From positions 1-64,000 of the forward strand of contig DASRFJ010000088.1 of NCBI GenBank assembly GCA_035651595.1: a stretch of DNA of 64,000 nt. Reading direction: 5' to 3'. The DNA comes from JAFARZ01 sp035651595 (lineage in GTDB: Bacteria; Actinomycetota; Actinomycetes; Streptosporangiales; Streptosporangiaceae). The position numbers and the translations under genes are program-made. Of this stretch, positions 1 to 9,104 are shown one piece after another (position 1 is the first letter of the stretch; each line of letters starts with the position of its first letter). The notes below the pieces were generated by a model. It saw nothing but the letters and a program-made list of their open reading frames with translations. It was not told the DNA's origin and did no database searches.

Positions 1-325
1 TCCGCGAACTTACCCGCCAGACCCGCCACAACCGCAGAATCAGCCATCACAGCACAATACGCGCCCACCCGCCCCGCAATGCCAGATAAATAACCGACGT
101 GGCCTTCACGGGGGCCGGTCTTCCACAAAGGGGAAATCTTCCACGTTGATGAGGGACTGCCCGTGCGCTCCTGTCCCGGTAGCCGCACGCTGCACTCCAG
201 GCACAGGCTCCGCGCACCCGGCCAGACCCAGCGGCCAGACCCGGCGGCCAGGCCCAGCGGCCGGCACGGGCCATGCGTGCGCATTCGCCAACAGAGTCCA
301 AACGGGGAGGGTAACTGTCCGCAAT
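1..325. repeat. Dispersed MITE-like element, copy 1
   Basis: Non-coding stretch that matches, in reverse orientation, the element at 57485-57840. Shared parts in order are a degenerate end at 1-18, a shortened A-type palindrome at 96-148 (CGACGTGG against CCACGTTG), a conserved middle around 171-206 and an outer end at 309-325 (GGTAACTGTCCGCAAT). The left end may lie outside the window. The remaining bases to 449 show no gene I can support. Confidence 0.6.
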
Positions 326-449
326 CATTTCCCATCGAACGGGAGCAGCCCGCGACACGCCGAAGCGCACGTCTCTCGGAATGACCGCGTGCCTGACCCG
401 AGCAGCTACGTAGTCGCGGGGCGGAGGTGCCGGAGCGGGCGGCGGGCTC

Positions 450-758
450 TCATGCCTGGCCGGTCTCGATGCGGCTGATCTTGTCGCCGGCCAGCTCGAA
501 CCGCCACGCGGTGGACATCTCGCCCCACGTGTCGTTGCGGTACCTGGCGCGGAGCCGAAGACCGTCACCCTCCTCCCGCTCGACGGTCATATGGCCATGA
601 ACGGTGAATATCTCCTTGTCGATCCAGTCGCCGAGGATCCGCTCCTGGCCATCATCGGATAGCGTCGCGTCCGGCGTGAGCAGGCCGACGAACGGCTCGC
701 GGTCGCCGGCGTTGATGGCGTTGACCAGGGCATTTACCGTCGGATTGGTGAGTATCAT
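450..758 (-). CDS. NTF2/SnoaL-like small protein
   Basis: A 102-residue protein with the layout of the NTF2-like (SnoaL) superfamily: an N-terminal helix with VNALVNAINAGDREPF, then alternating strands ending in a C-terminal WRFEL segment. Members are small cone-shaped domains used as enzymes (isomerases, cyclases) or ligand-binding modules; nothing here fixes a substrate. ATG start at 758. It is divergent from the secreted protein at 891, with about 130 bp between them. Fold call fairly sure, function unknown. Confidence 0.7.
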   Translation of the reverse strand: MILTNPTVNALVNAINAGDREPFVGLLTPDATLSDDGQERILGDWIDKEIFTVHGHMTVEREEGDGLRLRARYRNDTWGEMSTAWRFELAGDKISRIETGQA

Positions 759-890
759 GACACTCCCCGCAGGCTGTCGTTATCGAACCGTGACATGGAT
801 TCCGCAACTGGTTCTGGAATGCCCTCGTCATATCCTGTGAAAACACCGTGAAAATACTGTGAAGACGCAAACAGACCTCGGGGGTTCTGG

Positions 891-1274
891 ATGTCATTGA
901 GGAAGACAGCACTGGCTGGCACCGCTGGGGCCGCGGCAGCGGTCACGTTGCTGGGTATCGCCGCGACGCCCGCGTTCGCGAAGTCGGACAGCACGCTGAC
1001 CGGCCCGCGAACCGTCATCGCCAGCCATCCGTTCCGGCTCACCGTGAGCGTCGGGGACGATGGCGGGGCGCGGCCCGCACGCGCCCGGCTCCAGATCCGG
1101 GATGGGCACGGGCATTTCCACTGGCTCGGTGCCTGGCACCAACTGCGTCGTACGTCTTACCCGGACGAATCCTGGACCTTCACGCTGGCCAACCCGCATC
1201 GTGGTGCCAAGACGTTCCGCGCCGTGATCACCGGATACGCGACGACGAACCCGGTGACGGTCACCATCCGCTGA
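891..1274 (+). CDS. Small secreted protein of unknown function
   Basis: 127 residues. The N-terminus is a classical signal peptide: MSLRKTA, a hydrophobic stretch, then an A-T-P-A-F-A cleavage motif near residue 30. The mature part of about 97 residues is predicted to be beta-rich (FRLTVSVGDDG, ARLQIRDGHG, TFRAVITGYATT) and has no cysteine. This resembles an immunoglobulin-like or calcium-independent beta-sandwich, but I recognise no named family. Probably exported by Sec and released or wall-associated. Confidence 0.65.
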   Translation: MSLRKTALAGTAGAAAAVTLLGIAATPAFAKSDSTLTGPRTVIASHPFRLTVSVGDDGGARPARARLQIRDGHGHFHWLGAWHQLRRTSYPDESWTFTLANPHRGAKTFRAVITGYATTNPVTVTIR

Positions 1275-1391
1275 GCCAGGCGGTCGTTACCCGACGTCCA
1301 GCAAGAGCTGAGGCATTGCGCAGCAGGCATTCAGCACGGTTCCATACCTTCTGATAGTGAGGAAGCGGTAACCGAGCTGAGGATTGGACCC

Positions 1392-2756
1392 ATGGGTGAG
1401 AGAGTGACCATCTCCTACCGGGGAGCGGCCTACGAACTAGGACGCGGGAGGAACTCCTACGGCATCTGGCCGGCGGGTGCCCCGCACCGGGAGCCCGTCG
1501 AGCGGTGGCCAGAAACCCCGGAAGGGTGGAACGCGGCCTGGTCCCGGTTCACCGGAATCGAGGCGCCCGGCAATATCGTGGCTGCCCGGTCCACCAGCGG
1601 CGGCCTGGCCATCAGCGCGAGCAGCGGGGTCGCCGCGGCGCTGCTGGGAATCGGCGTGCTGCTGGGCATCGTCAGCCTGTTCCCCGGCTACATCGGCGGG
1701 TCCAGCGTCGCATCCCAGCCGGTCCTGCTCGTCCCGCACGCCATCTACCTCGGCGCCTGGGCGCTCAGCGCGGTGCTGATCCTGCTCGGCGCCCGGCCAG
1801 GCTGGCACAGTCAGCAGCGGGCGGGCGCACTGCTCGGCGCGGGGGTGAGCATCGTCACCTTCGGCCTGTTCCTCACCGATCTCGGCCAGGTGATCGCCTA
1901 CGGCGGGCGCCTCGCGGACGCCGGGCTGTGGTTCGGCCTGGTGGGCTGGCTCGCCTGCGCGGCGGGCTCGCTCGCGGCGTGCTTCATCAAATCCAGCGAT
2001 CAGCCCGCGGGTCTGCTGGCGAGCATCGGCCGGCCAGGCAGGCCCCATGGATACGAGGTGGCCACGGCGGTGGTCATCGCGGTCGCCGGCATCGGCGCCG
2101 CGATCGCGTTCGCGCCCTCATGGGACAGCTACCTGCTGCACACCGCGAACGGCACGTCCCAGTCGCTGACAGCCGGCAACGCGTTCTCCAATCCCGGCGC
2201 GATGATCGCCGGCAACCTGGTCGTGATGATCACGTTCGGCCTCGTCGTGATCGCCGCCGCGCTGTGGCGCCCGCTCCGGCTTGGCGCGGCGCTGCTGGCC
2301 GGCGCGACAATCCCGATGGCCGCCCAGGCGATCTCCGGGCTGGTGCAGGTGAGCGAGCCGACCTCGCCGTCTACCTTCGGGATCTCGTCATCCCAGGCGT
2401 CGGCGCTCGGGCTGACGATCACGAACGGCCTGACCCCCGCGTTCTGGATTTACGCGCTGCTCCTGGTCGTGCTGGTCGTGTCCTGCGCCTGGATGCTCGT
2501 CACGCCGCCCGGAGCCACCGTGGCCGCGGCGGCCACCGCGGCACCCGCCCCGAGGCCGGCCGAAGCGGCCGCGTCGTCAGCGTGGGCCGGCGAAGACGAC
2601 GACGAAGACGATGATCAAGACGACGACATCGACTGGGGACGCCCGGACACGGAGCCGGACATCGTCGACAGCCACGAGGAGCCCGAGCAGGCGACCCGTC
2701 CCCAGCCGCCCGCCGGCGAGTTATTCAGCCGGGTAGTCCGGCCGCACGGTTCCTGA
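1392..2756 (+). CDS. Multi-pass membrane protein with acidic C-terminal tail
   Basis: 454 residues. A soluble N-terminus of about 75 residues begins VTISYRGAAYELGRG and looks like a small SH3-like or DUF region. About eight to nine hydrophobic segments follow between residues 80 and 375. The C-terminus is an Ala/Pro linker and a strongly acidic cytoplasmic or extracellular tail (EDDDEDDDQDDD). No transporter or enzyme motif is visible. The last 36 bases overlap convergently with the end of the MBL-fold gene. Real gene, function unknown. Confidence 0.7.
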   Translation: MGERVTISYRGAAYELGRGRNSYGIWPAGAPHREPVERWPETPEGWNAAWSRFTGIEAPGNIVAARSTSGGLAISASSGVAAALLGIGVLLGIVSLFPGYIGGSSVASQPVLLVPHAIYLGAWALSAVLILLGARPGWHSQQRAGALLGAGVSIVTFGLFLTDLGQVIAYGGRLADAGLWFGLVGWLACAAGSLAACFIKSSDQPAGLLASIGRPGRPHGYEVATAVVIAVAGIGAAIAFAPSWDSYLLHTANGTSQSLTAGNAFSNPGAMIAGNLVVMITFGLVVIAAALWRPLRLGAALLAGATIPMAAQAISGLVQVSEPTSPSTFGISSSQASALGLTITNGLTPAFWIYALLLVVLVVSCAWMLVTPPGATVAAAATAAPAPRPAEAAASSAWAGEDDDEDDDQDDDIDWGRPDTEPDIVDSHEEPEQATRPQPPAGELFSRVVRPHGS

Positions 2757-3512
2757 CTGCTGGACGTAGCGGATGTGCTCGTCGTGTGCCGCCCGCAACC
2801 AGTCGGTGGTGATCCGCGGGTCGTCGAACGGCTTGCCGAGGGCGAGCCGGTCCAGGTAGGCCTCGTCGGCGGCGATCCGGCGGCGGAACTCCGCGGTGTC
2901 GCCGACGGCTCCGTGTCCGGGTATGACGTGGCGGACGCCGGGCACGGCGGCCAGGCGGGCCAGGCCAGTGCGGTAGTCACCCATCGGGTCGCCGGCGACG
3001 GTGTCGAGCAGCGGGATCTCCGCGTCCGAGATCATGTCACCGACGGCGAAGACGCCGGTGTCCGGCAGGAAGACCGCGCCGTGGCCGGGGGCGTGCGCGT
3101 CGTGCACGACCAGCCGCGCGGTCGGCCCGTGCCAAGGGATCGTGTCCGCGTCCAGCGCGGTCACGTGCCCGAACAGCGCCAGGTCGTGGCCCGGCGCGGA
3201 CGACTCCATGCTGGACACCATCCCGTCCCGCTCGGTCTCGGTGATCACCACGCCGGCGGGCGCGGCGTACCGCGGCACGTCGCCAAGGGCCGCGTGCCAC
3301 AGCACGTGGTCCCAGTGCGGATGGGTGGACCAGCCGGCGACCGGATGCAATCCCCGCGCGGCGAGTTCGCTAGCCAGGCCAGCCAGCTCGGCGACCGACA
3401 CGGCGGGATCGATGACCAGGCAGCCGCCGTCGGCGCCCGCGATCACCACCGTGTTGGTGATCATGAACGCGCTCGTCGTGACAAAGACGCCGGACGCGAC
3501 CTCGGTAAGCAT
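2721..3512 (-). CDS. MBL-fold metallo-hydrolase
   Basis: 263 residues, with the metallo-beta-lactamase signature THPHWDH (His64, His66, Asp68, His69), a later HAPGHG motif and IPGHG, which supply the remaining metal ligands of a binuclear zinc or iron site. The C-terminal ITTDWLRAAHDEHI region is typical of small actinobacterial hydrolases in this superfamily. There is no signal peptide. The substrate cannot be told; members cleave thioesters, lactones or phosphoesters. The downstream P450 gene starts a separate unit. Confidence 0.8.
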   Translation of the reverse strand: MLTEVASGVFVTTSAFMITNTVVIAGADGGCLVIDPAVSVAELAGLASELAARGLHPVAGWSTHPHWDHVLWHAALGDVPRYAAPAGVVITETERDGMVSSMESSAPGHDLALFGHVTALDADTIPWHGPTARLVVHDAHAPGHGAVFLPDTGVFAVGDMISDAEIPLLDTVAGDPMGDYRTGLARLAAVPGVRHVIPGHGAVGDTAEFRRRIAADEAYLDRLALGKPFDDPRITTDWLRAAHDEHIRYVQQSGTVRPDYPAE

Positions 3513-3561
3513 GAACGCGAGTCTATGGGCGAGTTAACACGGCAATCGGCAGAGCTAGTCC

Positions 3562-4749
3562 TCAGGGACGCAGGCGGACTGGGAGGGTCTCCAGGCCGCG
3601 GATCAGCGTGCTGAACCGCCAGCGGAGCGACTCCGGCGGCACCGCCAGCGTCATCGCCGGGAACCGGTCGAGCAGCGCGCCGAGCGCGATCACTGCTTCC
3701 ATCCGCGCCAGCGGCGCGCCCACGCAGTAGTGGATGCCGTGGCCGAACGCCAGGTGACCGCTGGTGTCCCTGGTCAGGTCCAGCGTGTCCGGGGATGCAT
3801 ATCGTGCCGGATCCCGGTTGGCGCTGCTGAGCGCGACCAGCACCACCTCGCCCGGCGGGATCGTCACGCCCGCGATCTCGGTCGGCGCGATGGTGAACCG
3901 GGCCGTCGCGTTGTTCACCGGGCTCACGTACCGGACCAGTTCCTCGACCGCGCCGGGCAGCAGCGACCGGTCGGCGAGCAGCCGGTCCCGCTGCGCCGGG
4001 TTGAGCAGCAGCGCCAGCGTGCCGCTGGCGATCAGGTTCACCGTGGTCTCGTGTCCGGCGACGAGCAGCAGGAAGGTCATCGCGAGCAGCTCGACCTCGC
4101 TCAGCCGGTCCCCGGCCTCCTGGGCCTGGAGCAGCGCGGACAGCAAGTCGTCGGCGGGCGCGGCGCGCTTGGCCGCCAGCAGCGCGGTGAAGTACTCGAT
4201 CATCGCTTCGGCCGCACCAGTTATCTCGGCGGCATCGCCCGCGGACGATACCGCGGCGGCCGACCAGGCGCGGAAGTCGTCCCGGTCCTCGGCAGGCACG
4301 CCGAGCAGCTCGCTGATCACGATCACCGGCAGCGGGAACGCGAACGCCGCCAGCAGGTCGGCCTCCGCGACGCCGGACAGCGCGTCGAGCAGCGACGCGG
4401 TGATCTCCGCGACCCGCGGCCGCAGCTGTTCCACCCGGCGCGAGGTGAACGCCTTGTTCACCAGCCGGCGCAGGCGTTCGTGATCGGGCGGGTCGAGGTT
4501 CAGCATGTGGCCGGCCAGGACGAACTCCGCCGCCGACTGCCATTCGGGCGGGTCGCTGTCGAAGAGCTTGCGGAAGTCCTTGACCAGCCGCGGATCGGCA
4601 AGCGCGGCGCGCACATCGGCGTACCGGGTGACCAGCCAGGCGCGCATGCCGTCCGGCATCTGCACTTCGGCCACCGGGTGGTCCGCCCGCAGCCAGTCGT
4701 GCACGGAGTGCGGGTCCTGGATGTACTCGGGACCAAGTGCCGAAGTCAA
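3562..4749 (-). CDS. Cytochrome P450
   Basis: 395 residues, the usual size of a soluble bacterial P450. Visible landmarks are the oxygen-binding I-helix AGHETT (231-236), the ExxR pair in EELVR (269-273) and the heme loop FGHGIHYCVGAPLAR with thiolate ligand Cys342. The sequence resembles CYP107/CYP105-type enzymes that hydroxylate secondary metabolites or fatty compounds. The TTG start overlaps the MmpL stop codon (TTGA, 4746-4749), so it is translationally coupled to the transporter. No ferredoxin or reductase gene is adjacent. Confidence 0.92.
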   Translation of the reverse strand: MTSALGPEYIQDPHSVHDWLRADHPVAEVQMPDGMRAWLVTRYADVRAALADPRLVKDFRKLFDSDPPEWQSAAEFVLAGHMLNLDPPDHERLRRLVNKAFTSRRVEQLRPRVAEITASLLDALSGVAEADLLAAFAFPLPVIVISELLGVPAEDRDDFRAWSAAAVSSAGDAAEITGAAEAMIEYFTALLAAKRAAPADDLLSALLQAQEAGDRLSEVELLAMTFLLLVAGHETTVNLIASGTLALLLNPAQRDRLLADRSLLPGAVEELVRYVSPVNNATARFTIAPTEIAGVTIPPGEVVLVALSSANRDPARYASPDTLDLTRDTSGHLAFGHGIHYCVGAPLARMEAVIALGALLDRFPAMTLAVPPESLRWRFSTLIRGLETLPVRLRP

Positions 4750-7031
4750 CGCAGCTCCTTACCCGATGGCGACTTACCCAATCGGGACGGCCACCAGTTC
4801 CACCGGCCGATCAGCACCACCGCCGACGGTACCAGCAGGGTACGGACCAGGAACGTGTCCATCAGCACGCCGAGCGCGAGCCCGACGCCGACGTCGACGA
4901 TCGTCCGGACGTTGGCCGGCCCGGCCGAGCCGGAGCCCACCAGCGCCAGCACGCCGAACGTCAGCGCCAGCACCAGTCCGGCGGAGGTCACCGTCGTTCC
5001 GGTCACCGCCAGCGCGCGGCCGACGGCGTCGCGCAGCGGCAGCACCCGGGCCTCCTCGCGGATCCTGGTCATCACCAGGATGTTGTAGTCCTCGCCGAGC
5101 GCGAGCAGGAACACGAACAGCAAGAACGGCAAGATGAACGTCATGCCCGGCTGCCCGGCCGCCTTGATGAACACCAGCACGGTCAGCCCCAAGGCCGAGA
5201 AGTACGACAGCACCACGGACGCGATCAGGTACAGCGGCGCGACAAGCGACCGCATGACGAGCGCGAGCAGCACCGCGATCACCGCGATCGCGATCGGGAT
5301 GACCGTGCGCAGGTCCTGATCGGACAGCTGAGCGATGTCAGCGGTGAACGCCGGCTGCCCGGTGACGCCCCACGCCACCGCGCCGGTCATCCCCGCCGCG
5401 CGCCCGGCCAGCCCGCGCACCGCGGGTACCGCACGCGCCGCCGCGGTCGTCGTCGCGTCGCCGGCCGCGAGCTGCGTCGCGAACGCTACGGTCCGGCCGT
5501 CCGGGCTCACGTACGAGCCGCTCGCCAGGTACGCCCGGTCCGCGGCGGTCAGCGTGGAGTCCGGGCGAGCACCCCGCGGCGGGCCATACCGCGCGAACAG
5601 GGCGGCGTATCCGGTGGCGGTGAGGGACACGTCGTTCGGATTAAATGGACCGGAGACAGCGGTGAACTCGCGCGCGCCGGCCAGCCACCCCTCAGCCGCC
5701 GCCACCGGGCCGGGCGCCGCCCAGACCGGCGTCCGCAGCCGGAGCACGATCAGCGTCGGGTTCACCGCCGTCTGCGGGAAATGCCGAGCCAGCAGCGAGT
5801 CGCCGTACGACGAGTCGCTGCCGGCCGGGGCGGTCACCGGCCCGCCGAAGCCGGCCACCAGGTACCCGCCGGACAGCACCGCCAGCGCGCCGAACACCAC
5901 CAGGCCGGTACCCAGCACCAGCACCGGGCGGCGCACCAGTTGCCCGCACGCGCGGCCCCACAAGGCCGGGCGCACGGCGCCCGGCCGCACCGACGACGGC
6001 CAGAACGCGGCCGGGCCGAGGACGGCGAGCAGCGCGGGAAGCAGCGTGAGCCCGGCGACCAGCATCAGCCCGATGCCGATCGACAGCGGCGCGGCGAGGC
6101 CCGAGTACAGGGAGAATGTCGCCAGCGCCAGCGACCCGAGCGCGGCGATCAGCACGCCGGCCGAGAACGTGATCGTCTCGCCGGTGCGCGATACCGCCAG
6201 CACGATCGCGTCGTGGCACGGTAGCCCAGAACGCATCTCCTCGCGCACCCGGAACATCAAGAACAGCGCGTAGTCCGTGCCGGCCCCGATCACCAGCACG
6301 ATGAGCAGCAGCGACGCGATCTGCGAGATGCCCAGGCCCAGGTGGATGGCCGCGACCGCGGTCAGCCGCTCGCTGACCAGCACGACGAGCGCGGCCGGCA
6401 CCACCGCCACGAACGGCGCCAGCGCGGACCGGAACACGGCGACGAGCAGCGCCACCACGAAGATCAGCGAGAACCACTGCACCTTGCTGCCGCTCGACGT
6501 GGATACCGCGTTGTTGTCCACCCGGGTGGCGACAGCTCCGGCCAGGTGAGCGCGCAGGCCCGCGGGCAGCAAAACGCCGCCCATCGCGGCGCGCAGTGCC
6601 GCGCACAACGCGGCCTGGCTCGACGCGGACAGGCCGGGCGCCTGGGGGATGGCGGCGAGCACGGTCAGCCGGGTCGCGTCGCCGTCCGCGGACACGCCGG
6701 CCGACTGCACCGAGACCACGTGCGTGACCTGGGCGAGCCGCGCTCCCAGCCGCGCCGCGGCGGCCTCGTCGGCGGTGGTCAGCCCCGACGGGCGCGCGGC
6801 CACGATGGTCACCGCGGTGAGCGAGGCCGCGCCCTGGATCGGCGCGGCCAGGGTCGCCGCCTGCTGCGACGGGGCGCTGGCCGGCAGGAACGAGGAGTTG
6901 TCGCTCTGCGTCACGCTGCCCAGCCCAGGCAGCAGCGTCATCGCCGCGACGGTCCCGGCCAGCCAGGCGGCGATCACCGCCCAGCGGAACCGGACGGCGA
7001 ACCGGCCAAGGCTGGCGAAAGCCGCACCCAC
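4746..7031 (-). CDS. MMPL/RND family transporter
   Basis: About 761 residues, with the two-fold repeat of MmpL-type RND exporters: TM1, an extracellular domain, then a TM block carrying GAGTDYALFLMFRVREE, repeated as LGEDYNILVMTRIREEA. The Asp-Tyr pair in each half is the proton relay known from MmpL3. The frame stays open to 7247, but those codons run through a terminator hairpin (7207-7229) and look non-coding. I therefore prefer the GTG at 7031 (MGAAFASLGRF); TTG at 7052 is possible. Known relatives export lipids, pigments or siderophores. It is first in an operon with the P450. Confidence 0.85.
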   Translation of the reverse strand: MGAAFASLGRFAVRFRWAVIAAWLAGTVAAMTLLPGLGSVTQSDNSSFLPASAPSQQAATLAAPIQGAASLTAVTIVAARPSGLTTADEAAAARLGARLAQVTHVVSVQSAGVSADGDATRLTVLAAIPQAPGLSASSQAALCAALRAAMGGVLLPAGLRAHLAGAVATRVDNNAVSTSSGSKVQWFSLIFVVALLVAVFRSALAPFVAVVPAALVVLVSERLTAVAAIHLGLGISQIASLLLIVLVIGAGTDYALFLMFRVREEMRSGLPCHDAIVLAVSRTGETITFSAGVLIAALGSLALATFSLYSGLAAPLSIGIGLMLVAGLTLLPALLAVLGPAAFWPSSVRPGAVRPALWGRACGQLVRRPVLVLGTGLVVFGALAVLSGGYLVAGFGGPVTAPAGSDSSYGDSLLARHFPQTAVNPTLIVLRLRTPVWAAPGPVAAAEGWLAGAREFTAVSGPFNPNDVSLTATGYAALFARYGPPRGARPDSTLTAADRAYLASGSYVSPDGRTVAFATQLAAGDATTTAAARAVPAVRGLAGRAAGMTGAVAWGVTGQPAFTADIAQLSDQDLRTVIPIAIAVIAVLLALVMRSLVAPLYLIASVVLSYFSALGLTVLVFIKAAGQPGMTFILPFLLFVFLLALGEDYNILVMTRIREEARVLPLRDAVGRALAVTGTTVTSAGLVLALTFGVLALVGSGSAGPANVRTIVDVGVGLALGVLMDTFLVRTLLVPSAVVLIGRWNWWPSRLGKSPSGKELR

Positions 7032-7202
7032 GCACGCTATCGTCGCCGGCAACCACCCTTTATGCCGAGAACGGTGCCGCGCGAATCGCACAGTTCGCGT
7101 ATCCGGGCGCGCGCGCGCTCGACGGTGCCGATGATGCTGCGGTGCACCATGACCGGTCTCCTCCCGCCCGTCGCGGGCGAGGGACCGAGGCACGCCGTAA
7201 CG

Positions 7203-7229
7203 AAAACCCCGGGGCAGCTCGCCCCGGGG
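7203..7229 (-). terminator. Rho-independent terminator
   Basis: A perfect 9-bp GC stem (CCCCGGGGC and its complement, 7207-7215 and 7221-7229) with a 5-base loop, followed on the minus strand by TTTT at 7206-7203. It ends the sigma-factor/CU044_5270 transcript and separates it from the MmpL gene. Confidence 0.7.
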
Positions 7230-7317
7230 CTTGTCGTTTACAGGCATCTGTCAGCGCGCCGGGGGACTCTCCGGCGTCGTCGTCATACCAGCACGCTGCA
7301 TGCCGGTGATTTTACCA

Positions 7318-8367
7318 TCAGCGCTGGCCGGGACCGCTGACCTCGGACACCCGCACGATCGCGATCGACGACGTCTGCGGCCCGTAGGTGTGGGTCACCA
7401 TCGGCACGGGCGAGGCGAGCGCGCCCGTGCTGGACAGGCTGTACCCCGGGGCCGGCTTGGCGAGCTTCGCCCCCGCAGACCGGACGATGAGCCCGATCGG
7501 CTGGTACGTGGCGGGGTTGAGCAGGATCTCGGTCTGCCCCTGGTCGTCGGTGACGCCGATCGCGGACCGCCCGGCGGCGTCGGTGACGTGCTGATCCACG
7601 CTCACGCCCGGGATCGTGGCGATGGCCTGGTAGACCGCCGCCACGGCCGGCGGCGGCGCGGCCGCGTACGCGTTCCACAGCAGCAGTCCCAGCCAGGCGA
7701 ACTCTCGCTGCGGCTTGGTGGTGGCCTTGCCGGTGACGCCGAAGTAGTCCTGGCCCGACCACGCCCTGGCCAGTTCGGCGTCCACGGCGGCGAGCAGCGC
7801 CCGCGGGCTGGCCGGCAGCGCGGCCAGCGCGTTGTAGGAGGTCAGCGGCGTAATGCTGGTGTCGAACGCGGCGAGCGCGTCGGTGCCTTTAATCCTTGGC
7901 ACCGGCCCGATGTGCGTGGTGAGCTGGCCGCCCGGCCCGAAGTAGGCGGACTTCGAGCCGTCGAATGTGATCCACTCGTCGTCGGTCTGGGTGCTCTGCC
8001 CGGTCGCGCTGTCGACCGAGCGGTAGTAGAACCACTGCCCGGGTCTGGGCTCGGTCACCGGCCTGGCCGCGACGACGCGCGCCGCGGTGCCGAGCACCTT
8101 GGCCACGAGGCTCGCCGACTGCGGCGTGCCCAGGGCGGTGACCGGCCCGGCGGCGGGAGCGCCGGCCAGCGCGACGGCGAGGATGGCGGCCACCGCCGCG
8201 GCCGCCGCGGTGAGGGCGGCGGGCAGCAGCACTCGCCGGTTAGGCCGGCGTGTTCCGCCGCCGGTCGTGGCGGCGGCGAGCAGCCGGGCGCGGCCGGCGG
8301 CCAGCCGGGCAGGTGCGGGCTCGGGCACGTCGTCGAGTACCGCGCGCACCATGTCGAGGTCGTTCAT
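7318..8367 (-). CDS. CU044_5270-type membrane protein, likely sigma regulator
   Basis: 349 residues. A short cytoplasmic N-terminus (MNDLDMVRAVLDDVPEP) precedes one transmembrane helix around residues 52-75 and a long extracytoplasmic domain with WITFDGSKSAYFG-type beta strands. This architecture is the CU044_5270 family, regularly encoded directly after an ECF sigma factor in actinobacteria and believed to act as its membrane-bound regulator. The ATG overlaps the sigma stop codon (ATGA, 8364-8367). No zinc-binding HxxxCxxC anti-sigma motif is present. Confidence 0.8.
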   Translation of the reverse strand: MNDLDMVRAVLDDVPEPAPARLAAGRARLLAAATTGGGTRRPNRRVLLPAALTAAAAAVAAILAVALAGAPAAGPVTALGTPQSASLVAKVLGTAARVVAARPVTEPRPGQWFYYRSVDSATGQSTQTDDEWITFDGSKSAYFGPGGQLTTHIGPVPRIKGTDALAAFDTSITPLTSYNALAALPASPRALLAAVDAELARAWSGQDYFGVTGKATTKPQREFAWLGLLLWNAYAAAPPPAVAAVYQAIATIPGVSVDQHVTDAAGRSAIGVTDDQGQTEILLNPATYQPIGLIVRSAGAKLAKPAPGYSLSSTGALASPVPMVTHTYGPQTSSIAIVRVSEVSGPGQR

Positions 8368-8987
8368 CGGTTCAGCTCCTGAGGTATCGAGGTCGGATCC
8401 TGGCCGCCAAGTGCCTCGCGTACCTTTCTTCGAGCCCGGTTCAGCCTGGACCGCACGGTGCCCAGCGGGATGCCGAGTGCCGCCGCGGTCTCCTCGTAGG
8501 ACAGGCCGGCCCACGCGATCAGCAGCAGCACGTCCCGGTCCCCGGCCGACAGCGCCGCCAGGGCGTCGAGCAGTACCCGGCGCGCCGCGACCGCGTCGAC
8601 CCGGCTGACGATCTCGTCCGCGCCGGCCGGCGCCGCCGCCCAGCCCGCCCCTGGGTCGGCTGGCATGGCTTCCGCCGTGCGGGCAAGGGCCTTCAGCCTG
8701 CGGACTTCGGCCCGCCAGTGCTTGCCGATCATGTTCGCGGCGATGCCGTACAGCCACGGCCTGGCGTCCGGCCGGCGCAGGTCATACCGCCGCCGGACGC
8801 GGAACGCGGTCAGGAACGTGTCGGCCACCAGGTCGTCGGCCATCGCGTCGCCCAGCCGGCGGCTGACGTAGCGGTGGATCGGGGCGGCGTGCCGGTCGTA
8901 CAGCTCCGCGAAGCTCTCGGGCTCATGCCAGGAACGCTCAATGACCACGGCGTCCGTCTGGGACACGTCGAGGCGTGGCGCGATCAT
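8364..8987 (-). CDS. ECF-type RNA polymerase sigma factor
   Basis: 207 residues from the ATG at 8987. Region 2 is FAELYDRHAAPIHRYV...LVADTFLTAFRVR with the DNA-melting segment RPWLYGIAANM. Region 4 is LLIAWAGLSYEETAAALGIPLGTVRSRLNRARRKVRE, the helix-turn-helix that reads the -35 element. It directs RNA polymerase to a small regulon, probably including its own operon. Its partner is the coupled CU044_5270 protein. It is divergent from uvrC with about 117 bp between them. Confidence 0.9.
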   Translation of the reverse strand: MIAPRLDVSQTDAVVIERSWHEPESFAELYDRHAAPIHRYVSRRLGDAMADDLVADTFLTAFRVRRRYDLRRPDARPWLYGIAANMIGKHWRAEVRRLKALARTAEAMPADPGAGWAAAPAGADEIVSRVDAVAARRVLLDALAALSAGDRDVLLLIAWAGLSYEETAAALGIPLGTVRSRLNRARRKVREALGGQDPTSIPQELNR

Positions 8988-9104
8988 ACCTGGCTCCGTT
9001 CGATGCGAGGGATGGTAATCGGTCACCCCCGGAATGAGGGGGCATCCCGCTTTTCCCGGAATCGCCTCACCGAGTTCACGCCGTGAACCTCGTAGAGTTG
9101 ACCT

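Noticed and set aside
47..568. A 173-codon minus-strand frame at the left edge
   Set aside because: It reads through repeat DNA and into the NTF2-like gene in the wrong frame; composition is Arg/Pro-rich without motifs.
7052..7247. N-terminal extension of the MmpL gene up to an ATG at 7247
   Set aside because: These codons run through a perfect terminator hairpin and give an Arg/His-rich sequence unlike MmpL N-termini.
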